The notes below the pieces were generated by a model that saw only the letters and a list, made by a program, of their open reading frames with translations, searched no databases and was not told the DNA's origin. DNA of 53,577 nucleotides from an uncultured Alistipes sp. GTDB taxonomy: Bacteria > Bacteroidota > Bacteroidia > Bacteroidales > Rikenellaceae. Every line of letters begins with the position of its first letter. Position 1 is the first letter of the stretch. Positions 16,281-25,364 of the stretch are shown here, piece after piece. The stretch spans positions 1-53,577 of the forward strand of contig CAJGDC010000005.1 of assembly GCA_904502005.1 (NCBI GenBank), read 5' to 3'. The position numbers and the translations under genes are program-made.

Positions 16281-17585
16281 ATGAGTCTTGTTGCAATTGT
16301 TGGCCGTCCAAATGTGGGCAAAAGTACACTCTTCAACCGTCTTGTAGGTCAGCGTCAGGCTATTGTCGATGCTACTGCGGGCACAACACGTGACCGTCAC
16401 TATGGTAAGACAGACTGGTCTGGTCGTGAGTTCTCAATTATTGACACAGGTGGTTACACCGTAAATAGCGAGGATGTTTTTGAGGACGAGATTCGCCGTC
16501 AGGTGTTGCTCGCCATTGAGGAGGCAGATGTTATTCTCTTCCTTGTAGAGGTGGGTACAGGCGTTACTGACCTCGATATGATGATGGCTGAGATTCTGCG
16601 CCGCGCAAAGAAGCGTGTGATTCTTGTCTGCAACAAGGTTGATAACTACGAGCTTATCTACAACTCACACGAGTTCTATACACTCGGCCTTGGCGACCCA
16701 TTCTGCATCAGTTCAATGTCTGGTAGCGGTACGGGCGAACTTATGGACGAGATTCTCAAGCTTCTTCCTGAGGATTGCTCTGCAAATGAGCTTGAGGACC
16801 TTCCTCGCATCACTATCGTAGGTCGTCCAAATGTTGGTAAGTCATCTATGACCAATGCACTGCTTGGCCAGGAGCGCAATATTGTAACCAACATCGCAGG
16901 CACTACTCGTGACTCAATCCACACACGCTACAACAAGTATGGCATGGACTTCTATCTTGTTGATACCGCAGGTATGCGCAAGAAGGGCAAGACCATGGAG
17001 GACCTTGAATTCTACTCTGTTATGCGTTCTATCCGAGCTATTGAGGCTTCGGATGTCTGCATCCTTATGCTCGACGCACAGCAGGGCATTGAGTCTCAGG
17101 ACCTAAATATCCACAACCTCATTGTCCGCAACCGCAAGGGATGTGTTATTGTTGTGAACAAGTGGGACCTTATTGAGAAGGAGAACAACACAATGAAGGA
17201 GTGGAAGGAGTTCCTTGAGAAGAAGCTCGCTCCATTTAGCGACATTCCAATCATCTTTACCTCGGCACTCCACAAGCAGCGTATCCTTGACGTACTGCAG
17301 ACCGCTATCCGCGTATGCAACTCACGCTCACGTCGTATTCCAACATCTGAGCTGAACGACTTTATACTGCCAATTATCGAGGCTACCCCACCACCAACAG
17401 TAAAGGGTAAGTATATCCGCATCAAGTACGCTATGCAGCTGCCGACACCTACTCCGCAGTTCGCATTCTTCTGCAACCTGCCACAGTATATCCGCGAGAA
17501 CTACCGCCGCTTCCTTGAGAACCACATCCGCGAGCAGTACGACTTCTCGGGTGTGCCTATCCAGATATACTTCCGCCAGAAGTAA
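16281..17585 (+). CDS. der: Ribosome biogenesis GTPase Der (EngA)
   Basis: A 434-residue protein with two tandem GTPase domains and a C-terminal KH-like domain, needed for maturation of the 50S ribosomal subunit. G1 motifs GRPNVGKST and GRPNVGKSS are at 8-16 and 181-189; G4 motifs are NKVD (118-121) in domain 1 and NKWD in domain 2. Length is normal. It has its own promoter and a terminator just downstream, so it is probably a single-gene unit. Confidence 0.97.
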   Translation: MSLVAIVGRPNVGKSTLFNRLVGQRQAIVDATAGTTRDRHYGKTDWSGREFSIIDTGGYTVNSEDVFEDEIRRQVLLAIEEADVILFLVEVGTGVTDLDMMMAEILRRAKKRVILVCNKVDNYELIYNSHEFYTLGLGDPFCISSMSGSGTGELMDEILKLLPEDCSANELEDLPRITIVGRPNVGKSSMTNALLGQERNIVTNIAGTTRDSIHTRYNKYGMDFYLVDTAGMRKKGKTMEDLEFYSVMRSIRAIEASDVCILMLDAQQGIESQDLNIHNLIVRNRKGCVIVVNKWDLIEKENNTMKEWKEFLEKKLAPFSDIPIIFTSALHKQRILDVLQTAIRVCNSRSRRIPTSELNDFILPIIEATPPPTVKGKYIRIKYAMQLPTPTPQFAFFCNLPQYIRENYRRFLENHIREQYDFSGVPIQIYFRQK

Positions 17586-17619
17586 CATCAAGTGGAGAGG
17601 TAAGTATGGTGATTGTTTT

Positions 17620-17650
17620 ATAGGACTACTGCACGGTAGTCCTATTTTTT
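17620..17650 (+). terminator. Terminator of der
   Basis: A 10-bp perfect stem ATAGGACTAC/GTAGTCCTAT with a six-base loop and a T-run. It separates der from mnmA. Confidence 0.85.
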
Positions 17651-17672
17651 AACAACAGGCAGTGATTAGGCT

Positions 17673-18725
17673 ATGAAACCAAATAGTAGAGTTTTACTCG
17701 GAATGAGCGGAGGCACAGACAGCTCTGTGGCAGCCCTACTTCTGCAAGATGCAGGGTATGAGGTTACGGGTGTCTCTTTCCGCTTTTTTGAAAAGGATGA
17801 GAATACAGAATATCTTGATGACGCGCAGGAGTTGTGCCGTCGTCTAGGTATTGAGCATATCATATCCGACCAGCGAGAGCTCTTCAAAACAACTATTATC
17901 GACTACTTTATAGGCGAGTATATGGATGGTCATACTCCAGTGCCATGCACTCTGTGTAACAACTACTTAAAGTGGCCATTGCTCCGCCAACTTGCTGATA
18001 AATTGGGAATTTACTATATAGCCACAGGGCACTATGTGCAGAAGCAAAAGATAGATAACTTCTGGCATATCACCAACGGCGTTGATGAGGATAAAAACCA
18101 ATCCTTCTTCTTGTGGGGACTACCTCAAGATATTATGGAGAGGATGCTGCTACCAATGGGCGAGCTAACAAAAGAGCGCGTCAGAGAGATTGCCATGGAG
18201 CGAGGATTTCTGAAGGTGGCAAAGAAGAGAGATAGCCTTGGCGTCTGCTTCTGTCCAATGGACTACCGAACATTTCTGAGAAACAACGTTACTGCAGAAT
18301 CTATCCAAAGGGGCAAGTTCTATGATACTGATGGTAATTTTATCGCCTATCATGAGGGTTTTCCCTTCTATACTATCGGCCAAAGACGAGGCCTAGGCAT
18401 CGACCTAAATCAGGCGGTGTTTGTAAAAGAGATCATCCCTGCGGAGAATAAAGTTGTGCTTGGCGACCTGCATTCGCTGGAGCGGACAGAGTTCTATTTG
18501 AAGGATTGGAACATTACCAACCCTACTCTACTGTTAGACAGAGATGATGTCATTGTAAAAATCCGCTACCGCAAACAGGCCAACCGTTGCACTGTAACTC
18601 GGCAGCCAGATAATACCCTAAAGGTTACTCTGCATGAGCCACTTACAGCTATTGCTCCAGGACAGGCCGCAGCCTTTTACCGCGGCGACACACTTCTCGG
18701 CGGCGGAATTATTGTGGAGTATTAA
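17673..18725 (+). CDS. mnmA: tRNA 2-thiouridylase MnmA
   Basis: A 350-residue tRNA-modifying enzyme that puts sulfur on the wobble uridine (U34) of Lys, Glu and Gln tRNAs. The PP-loop SGGTDSS is at 12-18, the catalytic Cys is in PCTLCNNYLKW (Cys95), and the persulfide Cys is in LGVCFCP (Cys192). ATGHY at 117-121 is also typical. Bacteroidetes often carry two or three MnmA paralogues, so this may not be the only copy. A family B element follows right after its stop. Confidence 0.92.
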   Translation: MKPNSRVLLGMSGGTDSSVAALLLQDAGYEVTGVSFRFFEKDENTEYLDDAQELCRRLGIEHIISDQRELFKTTIIDYFIGEYMDGHTPVPCTLCNNYLKWPLLRQLADKLGIYYIATGHYVQKQKIDNFWHITNGVDEDKNQSFFLWGLPQDIMERMLLPMGELTKERVREIAMERGFLKVAKKRDSLGVCFCPMDYRTFLRNNVTAESIQRGKFYDTDGNFIAYHEGFPFYTIGQRRGLGIDLNQAVFVKEIIPAENKVVLGDLHSLERTEFYLKDWNITNPTLLLDRDDVIVKIRYRKQANRCTVTRQPDNTLKVTLHEPLTAIAPGQAAAFYRGDTLLGGGIIVEY

Positions 18726-18733
18726 CTCACAAA

Positions 18734-18860
18734 AAAATCTGATTTTAGGCGAGGATTTACAACGCTCAATGAAAAATGCCTGCGCAGGATAGTACCAAGT
18801 AGTACAGCCCAGCAGGCATTTATCATTAGCGGCAGTAAATACCGCATTAAATCAGATTTT
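18734..18860 (-). repeat. Intergenic element family B, copy 3 (contains terminator)
   Basis: The outer arms (18734-18751 and 18843-18860) pair over 16 of 18 positions and take in the first bases of the mdh stop codon. On the minus strand the core reads CCGCTAA, hairpin AAATGCCTGC/GCAGGCATTTTT with GTACTATCC in the loop, then GAGCGTTGTA. A T7 run follows the outer 3' arm. It fills the space between the converging mnmA and mdh genes and can end both. Confidence 0.7.
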
Positions 18861-19812
18861 AGAGGGCGCCGATCTCGTAAAGAGCACCATTCACCTTACG
18901 TACTGCGTCTGCAGCTGCGTCGAACTTAGCCTTCTCCTCCTTAGTGAGCTCAACCTTAACGATCTTCTCAATACCCTTCTTACCGAGTACTACTGGTACG
19001 CCAAGGCAGATATCCTCCTGGCCATACTCACCCTCGAGAAGAACTGAGCAAGGAACGATAGCCTTAGTGTCGTTGATAATAGCGTCAACAACATAAGCGC
19101 CAGCAGAACCTGGAGCATACCATGCAGATGTGCCAAGAAGGCCTGTAAGAGTAGCACCACCAACCATTGTGTCAGCAGCAACCTGCTCGAGCTTCTTCTT
19201 TGAAAGGAACTGAGAAGCAGGAACTCCCTTAATTGTAGCCTTAGATGTGAGAGGCACCATAGTAGTGTCACCGTGACCACCGATAACCATACCGTCGATA
19301 TCCTGAATACCTACGCCTGTAGCCTTAGAGAGGTAGCAACGGAAGCGTGATGAGTCAAGAGCACCACCCATACCGATAATGCGGTTCTTCTTAAGACCAG
19401 TAGCCTTGAGTGCAAGGTAAGTCATTGTATCCATAGGGTTAGAGATAACAACAACGATAGCCTTTGGAGACCACTTAAGAGCGTTACCAACAACACCCTT
19501 AACGATACCTGCGTTGATACCGATAAGCTCCTCACGAGTCATACCTGGCTTACGTGGGATACCAGATGTAACAACGATAACATCAGAGTTTGCAGTTGGC
19601 TTGTAACCCTCTGCGTCAGTAGCTGTAACGCCTACGAGCTTAGTCTTGTAGCCCTGAGTAGCAGCAGCCTGGAACATATCCAGCATCTTACCCTCTGAAA
19701 GACCGTCCTTAATATCAACCAGAACAACCTCGCTTGCAACGCCGCGGCAAGCCAATACATTTGCACAAGTTGCACCTACTGCACCTGCGCCGATAACTGT
19801 AACTTTTGACAT
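18859..19812 (-). CDS. mdh: Malate dehydrogenase
   Basis: A 317-residue NAD-dependent malate dehydrogenase of the LDH-like group, interconverting malate and oxaloacetate. The dinucleotide motif GAGAVGATCA is at 8-17; substrate-binding arginines are Arg87 and Arg93 in IPRKPGMTREE (Arg at the specificity position indicates malate rather than lactate); Asp153 and Arg156 in LDSSRFR and the catalytic His180 in GGHGDTTM are present. gcvH lies 34 bp upstream in the same direction. Confidence 0.95.
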   Translation of the reverse strand: MSKVTVIGAGAVGATCANVLACRGVASEVVLVDIKDGLSEGKMLDMFQAAATQGYKTKLVGVTATDAEGYKPTANSDVIVVTSGIPRKPGMTREELIGINAGIVKGVVGNALKWSPKAIVVVISNPMDTMTYLALKATGLKKNRIIGMGGALDSSRFRCYLSKATGVGIQDIDGMVIGGHGDTTMVPLTSKATIKGVPASQFLSKKKLEQVAADTMVGGATLTGLLGTSAWYAPGSAGAYVVDAIINDTKAIVPCSVLLEGEYGQEDICLGVPVVLGKKGIEKIVKVELTKEEKAKFDAAADAVRKVNGALYEIGAL

Positions 19813-19846
19813 AGTTTTTTGTTTGTTTAATATAACTTAATGTTGA

Positions 19847-20230
19847 TTATTTCTCAATAAGAGCTGCATACTGCTCTGCTGAAAGGAGAGCATCTACCTC
19901 TGCAGGATCAGACATCTTAACCTTAACCATCCAACCCTCACCATATGGATCGCTGTTTACAAGAGCCGGGTCTGCATCAATAGCAGGGTTTACCTCCTCT
20001 ACAACGCCAGAGACAGGGAGGAAAGCGTCAGATACGGTCTTCACTGCCTCGATAGTTCCGAAAACATCGCCTGCAGCAAGGGTCTCGCCCTCGGTCTGAA
20101 TGTCTACAAATACGATATCACCAAGCTCGCTCTGAGCAAAATCGGTAATGCCCACATAGGCATACTCGCCCTCTACACGACACCACTCATGGTCATTAGA
20201 GTACTTCAATTCAACAGGAATATTAGCCAT
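19847..20230 (-). CDS. gcvH: Glycine cleavage system H protein
   Basis: A 127-residue lipoyl carrier that shuttles the aminomethyl group between the P, T and L proteins. The lipoylated lysine is Lys64 in IEAVKTVSD, flanked by the usual symmetric beta strands; the length is normal. The other gcv genes are not nearby, so H may also serve general lipoyl transfer. It is probably transcribed with mdh from the box just upstream. Confidence 0.95.
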   Translation of the reverse strand: MANIPVELKYSNDHEWCRVEGEYAYVGITDFAQSELGDIVFVDIQTEGETLAAGDVFGTIEAVKTVSDAFLPVSGVVEEVNPAIDADPALVNSDPYGEGWMVKVKMSDPAEVDALLSAEQYAALIEK

Positions 20231-20269
20231 AGTTTATAGTTTGTTTTAGGTATTTGCACTTTTATCGTA

Positions 20270-20277
20270 CAAATGTA
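20270..20277 (-). promoter_or_regulatory. -7 box, gcvH-mdh
   Basis: TACATTTG on the minus strand matches TAnnTTTG, 39 bases before the gcvH ATG. ATTG at about 20 bases upstream is a weak -33 candidate inside the end of birA. Confidence 0.45.
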
Positions 20278-20286
20278 ACATTTTTT

Positions 20287-21012
20287 TCAATTCTTTGCAA
20301 TAACAAACTCAATTTCTTTGAAAAGATAGCCATTTTTTGTTCCATCTCTCTGCTCTACAACCAATTCTCCCGTTGATTGCACACCCCGAATTGCACCCTC
20401 AAAGCGTGTACCATCAGGCAGGGCATATGTATGCCACTCATTAAGACGATAGAGGGAACTATGGTAGTCATTTTGTAACCTACTCCACTCCCCCTCGCGG
20501 AGCTGACGATAGCGCTCTAACAAACAACGTTCAAAGCTGAACAACAACGAGTTAAGGTCATACTTTTGACCCGTAAGCATGCTAAGAGAGATTGGGTTTG
20601 GAATATCTGCAGAGAACTCCGTCTGATTGACATTTATACCGATGCCAACTACAGTTCTGGCAAGGCTATCTCCACGATATGCATGCTCGATAAGAATACC
20701 TACCGCCTTGCTGTCACCAACATAGATATCGTTTGTCCACTTAACCGCTGTTTCGACCCCCTGCAGAGCAAAGAAATCCTTAAGCGAGAGCGCCACCGCC
20801 TCAAGAAGCATAAACTGCTCTTTGACGGGCAAAAACTTAGGCTCAAGCACTACTGAAAATGTAAGATTTTCACCCGTGCGACTCTCCCACGTATGCCCCC
20901 GCTGACCGCGCCCTGCAGTCTGAAAATCTGCCCATACAATATCCCCATCGTAATACTCTGCACCACGAGCGACATCATTGGTTGAAGTGGTGGTATCGAA
21001 GTGATAAATCAT
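20287..21012 (-). CDS. birA: Biotin--[acetyl-CoA-carboxylase] ligase
   Basis: A 241-residue biotin protein ligase that forms biotinyl-AMP and transfers biotin to carboxylase carrier proteins. STNDVAR at about 9-15 and GRGQRGHTWES at about 34-44 (the adenylate-binding loop) are visible, as is KWTNDIYVGDSK for biotin binding. There is no N-terminal helix-turn-helix, so it is a ligase without repressor function. Six bp separate it from dapD upstream. Confidence 0.92.
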   Translation of the reverse strand: MIYHFDTTTSTNDVARGAEYYDGDIVWADFQTAGRGQRGHTWESRTGENLTFSVVLEPKFLPVKEQFMLLEAVALSLKDFFALQGVETAVKWTNDIYVGDSKAVGILIEHAYRGDSLARTVVGIGINVNQTEFSADIPNPISLSMLTGQKYDLNSLLFSFERCLLERYRQLREGEWSRLQNDYHSSLYRLNEWHTYALPDGTRFEGAIRGVQSTGELVVEQRDGTKNGYLFKEIEFVIAKN

Positions 21013-21018
21013 AATCCG

Positions 21019-21843
21019 CTATACACTTACACCAAAATCACGAAGAGCATCATTCAGTGTTGTCTTCTTATCCGTAGACTCCTTGCGCTGACCGATAATA
21101 AGGGCGCAAGAGACATTGTAAACTCCTGCAGGGAACTGCTTTGGATAGGTTCCCGGTATAACGATTGAGCGAGCAGGAACATAACCTTTATAAGTCTTTG
21201 GCTCACTGCCTGTTACATCAATAATATGCGTAGAGCCGGTAATCACCACATTTGAGCCAAGCACAGCCTCGCGACAGATATGCGCACCCTCAACAACGAT
21301 AGCGCGCGAGCCGATAAAGCAGTTATCTTCGATAATTACTGGTGCAGCCTGAACAGGCTCCAGCACACCGCCAATTCCTACGCCACCACTGAGGTGTACA
21401 TTCTTACCAATCTGAGCGCACGAGCCGACTGTAGCCCAAGTATCAACCATAGTTCCACTATCAACATAGGCGCCGATATTTACATACGACGGCATCATAA
21501 CAGCGCCAGGAGCGATATATGCGCCATAGCGGGCAATACCATGCGGAACGACTCTTACGCCAAGGTCGTGATAGTTGTGCTTGAGCTCCATCTTATCATA
21601 CCATTCAAGCTCGCCAGCACGCATAGTTCTCATCTTCTGGATTGGGAAGTAGAGGATTATCGCCTTCTTAACCCACTCGTTCACCTGCCACTCACTCTTC
21701 TCAATATCAATAGGCTCGGCACAGCGAAGCTGACCCTTATCAACCGCCTCAACAACAGCGCGTATAGCACTACGAGTAGCCTCATCATTGAGTAGCTCGC
21801 GATTCTCCCACGCCGCCTCTATAATATTTTTCAATTCTGTCAT
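21019..21843 (-). CDS. dapD: Tetrahydrodipicolinate N-succinyltransferase
   Basis: A 274-residue hexapeptide-repeat (left-handed beta-helix) transferase acting in lysine and meso-DAP synthesis by the succinylase route. Hexapeptide strands run from about residue 100 to 230 (GAYIAPGAVMMPSYVNIGA, GGVGIGGVLEPVQ). I chose the ATG at 21843: a frame extension of ten codons would need a TTG that lies inside the -7 box. It is divergent from the operon that holds lysC and murE, and is followed by birA. Confidence 0.95.
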   Translation of the reverse strand: MTELKNIIEAAWENRELLNDEATRSAIRAVVEAVDKGQLRCAEPIDIEKSEWQVNEWVKKAIILYFPIQKMRTMRAGELEWYDKMELKHNYHDLGVRVVPHGIARYGAYIAPGAVMMPSYVNIGAYVDSGTMVDTWATVGSCAQIGKNVHLSGGVGIGGVLEPVQAAPVIIEDNCFIGSRAIVVEGAHICREAVLGSNVVITGSTHIIDVTGSEPKTYKGYVPARSIVIPGTYPKQFPAGVYNVSCALIIGQRKESTDKKTTLNDALRDFGVSV

Positions 21844-21870
21844 AATAAAACAAAGTTTTAGAAATTTTTC

Positions 21871-21878
21871 CAAAGGTA
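21871..21878 (-). promoter_or_regulatory. -7 box, dapD-birA operon
   Basis: TACCTTTG on the minus strand, 27 bases before the ATG at 21843. It supports the shorter dapD start. No clear -33 box was seen. Confidence 0.5.
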
Positions 21879-21921
21879 CAAAAAAGTTGCCATTTCTTAA
21901 ACGTTATGCAAAGAGTTTTTG

Positions 21922-21929
21922 TATCTTTG
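21922..21929 (+). promoter_or_regulatory. -7 box, prolyl oligopeptidase-lysC-dcw operon
   Basis: TATCTTTG matches TAnnTTTG and lies 22 bases before the ATG at 21952. It is the only good box seen upstream of the long operon. Confidence 0.5.
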
Positions 21930-21951
21930 TACGCAAATTATTTATATAAGT

Positions 21952-24108
21952 ATGGTAAAGGCACTTAAAACATTGGCAATAGTCTTTACCGCTATAGCTA
22001 TTTGCTATGCGGCAGGGTACGGTTGCGGAAGAGTATTGAAGAGTATGTTAAAGAGGAGTATTGAGTATCCAACTACAGCACGCGAGGGTGTTGTAGACAA
22101 CTATTTCGGCACAGAGGTTGCCGATCCATATCGTTGGCTTGAGGACGACAATTCAGAGGCTACAGCCCAGTGGGTGGCAGAGCAGAATAAGGTCACTTTT
22201 GACTATCTACACTCCCTACCTGCACGCGAGAAAATTAAAGCTCGCCTTGAGCAGCTGTGGGACTACCCTACTCAGAGCGCCCCATCAAAGCATGGCGATT
22301 GGTACTACATCTCGCGCAACAGCGGACTGCAAAATCAGAGCGTAATCTACCGTAAGCGTGACCTGACAAGCAGCGAGGAGGAGCTCTTCCTCGACCCTAA
22401 CACTCTGTCGGAGGATGGCACCGTTGCGCTCAACACCGCCACATTCTCTAAAGACGGTAAGCTCTTTGCCTACTCGCTCGCCTCGGCAGGTAGCGACTGG
22501 GTGGAGATTTTCGTTATGGATGCTGAGAACAAAACTCTACTTTCAGACCACATCAAGTGGGTTAAGTTCTCTGGAGCAAGTTGGTCGCCAGACTGCAAGG
22601 GTTTCTACTACAGCGCCTATGACGCTCCAAAGGAGGATGAGGCTCTCTATTCTGCTCAGAACACCAATCAGAAGGTCTACTACCACCGCATAGGCACATC
22701 ACAGAGCGAAGATACACTTATCTATGCCGACCCAACTCAACCACTTCACTACTTCCACGGTGGCGAGAGCGAGGATGGTCGTTGGCTATTTGTAACCGGC
22801 TCGGCTGGTACCTCAGGAACAGAGCTACTCTACAAACGTAAGGGCGAGAAGCACTTTAAGACCCTATTTGAGGGCTTTGACTACGACTATATGATTCTCG
22901 ATTGTTATGACGACACGGCACTTGTGATGACAAATAACGATGCGCCAAACTATCGCCTAATATCTGTAAACCTCAATACAAGAGTTTGTTACGACCTTAT
23001 TCCGCAGACAGAGCATCCGCTTGAGGGTGTAGGCACTGTGGGCGAGTATCTATTTGCCTTCTACCTAATTGATGCGCAGAACAAGGTGTTGCAGTATGAC
23101 CGCAAGGGTAACTTCATCCGCAATGTTGAGCTACCAGCTATTGGTAGCGTAGGAGGTTTTGACTCTCGCCGTGAGGATAAGGATACATACTACGCTGTGG
23201 CAAACTATACCACACCAGGCAATATCTACCACTACGACCCAGAGACTGGTGTTTCAACCCTCTACAACGCATCAGCCGTTAAGTTTGACGGTTCGCAGTA
23301 CACCACTTCGCAAATATTCTTCACAAGCAAAGATGGCACTCAAGTGCCGATGTTCGTATCGCACAAGAAGGGCATTGAGCTTGACGGTAACAACCCATGC
23401 TATCTCTATGGCTATGGTGGTTTCCAGATAAACCTCACCCCATCGTTCAGCACCACAGCGGCGATGTTTATGGAGCAGGGGGGTGTATACTGCGTAGTAA
23501 ACCTCCGCGGAGGAACTGAGTATGGCGAGGCATGGCACAAGGCGGGCATGCTCGAGAATAAGCAGAATGTCTTTGATGACTTTATCGCTGCCGCTGAGTA
23601 TCTGATTGCTCAGGGTTACACCTCGTCAGAGAAGCTCGCCATTGCAGGTGGGTCAAATGGTGGTCTGCTTGTGGGCGCTTGTATGACACAGCGTCCGGAG
23701 CTTTACGCCGTAGCTCTGCCAGCGGTTGGCGTGATGGATATGCTCCGCTACCACCTCTTTACTATCGGTCATGGCTGGGTCGTAGAGTACGGCAGTTCGG
23801 AGAAGGAGGAGCAGTTTAACTACCTCTACAAGTACTCTCCACTGCACAACCTCAAGGAGGGTGTCTCTTACCCTGCAACACTCGTAACTACTGCCGACCA
23901 CGACGACCGCGTTGTTCCTGCGCACTCGTTTAAGTTTGCTGCCACGCTTCAGCACTGCCACGCAGGTGAGACTCCGGTGCTTATCCGCATAGATACTAAC
24001 GCTGGTCACGGAGCCGGCAAACCTACAGCAAAACGCATTGAGGAGGCGGCAGATGTATACGCATTTATCTTTGAGAATACTAACACGAAATATAGAGAAA
24101 TCAAATAA
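21952..24108 (+). CDS. Prolyl oligopeptidase family serine peptidase (S9A)
   Basis: A 718-residue peptidase. Residues 1-25 form a signal peptide or membrane anchor, so it probably acts in the periplasm. A beta-propeller domain (about 40-460) is followed by the alpha/beta-hydrolase domain: Ser568 in GGSNGG, Asp near 652 in DHDDRVVP, and His686 in NAGHGAGKP. PDPYRWLED-like sequence near 58-65 (ADPYRWLEDD) is typical of the start. It cleaves after proline in short peptides. I chose the ATG at 21952; an extension would need a TTG inside the -7 box. Its stop overlaps the lysC start (TAATG), an unusual head for a cell-wall operon. Confidence 0.92.
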   Translation: MVKALKTLAIVFTAIAICYAAGYGCGRVLKSMLKRSIEYPTTAREGVVDNYFGTEVADPYRWLEDDNSEATAQWVAEQNKVTFDYLHSLPAREKIKARLEQLWDYPTQSAPSKHGDWYYISRNSGLQNQSVIYRKRDLTSSEEELFLDPNTLSEDGTVALNTATFSKDGKLFAYSLASAGSDWVEIFVMDAENKTLLSDHIKWVKFSGASWSPDCKGFYYSAYDAPKEDEALYSAQNTNQKVYYHRIGTSQSEDTLIYADPTQPLHYFHGGESEDGRWLFVTGSAGTSGTELLYKRKGEKHFKTLFEGFDYDYMILDCYDDTALVMTNNDAPNYRLISVNLNTRVCYDLIPQTEHPLEGVGTVGEYLFAFYLIDAQNKVLQYDRKGNFIRNVELPAIGSVGGFDSRREDKDTYYAVANYTTPGNIYHYDPETGVSTLYNASAVKFDGSQYTTSQIFFTSKDGTQVPMFVSHKKGIELDGNNPCYLYGYGGFQINLTPSFSTTAAMFMEQGGVYCVVNLRGGTEYGEAWHKAGMLENKQNVFDDFIAAAEYLIAQGYTSSEKLAIAGGSNGGLLVGACMTQRPELYAVALPAVGVMDMLRYHLFTIGHGWVVEYGSSEKEEQFNYLYKYSPLHNLKEGVSYPATLVTTADHDDRVVPAHSFKFAATLQHCHAGETPVLIRIDTNAGHGAGKPTAKRIEEAADVYAFIFENTNTKYREIK

Positions 24109-25364
24109 TGAAAGTCTACAAGTTTGGAGGTGCATCGGTTAAAAATGCCGATGGCGTAAGGAATCTAAAGCATATTATCGACGGTCAGAGTGAGCTTTTT
24201 GTCATCGTCTCGGCTATGGGCAAGACCACCAATGCACTTGAGGAGGTCTTTGACTTCTACCGCACAAGCAACATTGAGGGTGCGCAGAACAAGATTGACC
24301 AGATTGCTGCATATCACCAGACCATTATTGACGACTTGTTTGGCGAGCCACGCCAGATAGGTCAGGTAGAGGCGCTACTGAGCGAGCTGCATCGCTTTGT
24401 AACTACCGTACCATACGACGCATCACGCGCCGAGGAGCGCTATGACCGCATGGTGGCATTTGGTGAGCTTATCTCAACATCTATCATCTCTGAGTGGCTC
24501 AACTTTGCAGGCATTGCTAACCACTGGGTTGATATGCGCCGCTGCTTTGTAACTCAGTTCCGCCACAAGGATGCCAATGTACTTATTGAGGAGTCTACCC
24601 CACTGCTTCGCCGTGAGGTGGCAGGCTCTGCGGCTCGCGTATTTATCGGTCAGGGATTTATTGGCTCGGCAGCCGATGGAAGTACAACAACACTTGGTCG
24701 CGAGGGCTCTGACTACTCGGCAGCTGTCGTTGCGCATATCCTCGACGCGGAGTCTATGACCGTATGGAAGGATGTAGACGGTATTCTTAATGCCGACCCT
24801 AAGATCTTCCCAGAGGCGCAGAAGATTGACGCGCTGAACTATGTAGATACTATTGAGCTTGCATATAGCGGTGCGCAGATTATCCACCCAAAGACCATCA
24901 AGCCTCTGCAGAACAAGAATATCCCGCTCTATGTTCGCCCATTTGGCAACAAGGAGGCTGCAGGTACTCGTATTGACGGCACCGCTGAGGATGTAAAGAT
25001 TCCAATTATCATCCTTAAGCGCAACCAGAGTCTGCTAACACTACGTTCACGCGACCTTTCGTTTGTCCTTGAGGAGAAGTTCCCAATTGTATTCTCTATT
25101 TTGGAGCGATTCCGTATCAAGACAAACCTTATCCACAACTCGGCTGTAGATCTTAACCTCTGCACCGAGAGTAGCTGGCGACTTGAGGAGGCTGCAACTG
25201 CACTTCAGGCAGAGGGTTTTGATACAACAATAAACAACGATGTTGAGCTGCTCACTATCCGCAACCACACTGAGCAGTCACTCAAGGCCCACACCTTCTC
25301 GGAGCGCAACATCGTAAAGCAGATAGATGCACGCACTGTTCGAGTAATACTTCGTAAAGAGTAA
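24108..25364 (+). CDS. lysC: Aspartate kinase
   Basis: A 418-residue monofunctional aspartokinase, the first step of the route to lysine, meso-DAP, threonine and methionine. KFGGASVKNADG at 4-15 is the kinase signature; GREGSDYSAA is in the substrate-binding region; the last 130 residues hold the regulatory ACT domains, so feedback inhibition is likely. It overlaps both neighbours by one base and so is translated together with the peptidoglycan genes, whose MurE needs meso-DAP. Confidence 0.94.
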   Translation: MKVYKFGGASVKNADGVRNLKHIIDGQSELFVIVSAMGKTTNALEEVFDFYRTSNIEGAQNKIDQIAAYHQTIIDDLFGEPRQIGQVEALLSELHRFVTTVPYDASRAEERYDRMVAFGELISTSIISEWLNFAGIANHWVDMRRCFVTQFRHKDANVLIEESTPLLRREVAGSAARVFIGQGFIGSAADGSTTTLGREGSDYSAAVVAHILDAESMTVWKDVDGILNADPKIFPEAQKIDALNYVDTIELAYSGAQIIHPKTIKPLQNKNIPLYVRPFGNKEAAGTRIDGTAEDVKIPIIILKRNQSLLTLRSRDLSFVLEEKFPIVFSILERFRIKTNLIHNSAVDLNLCTESSWRLEEAATALQAEGFDTTINNDVELLTIRNHTEQSLKAHTFSERNIVKQIDARTVRVILRKE

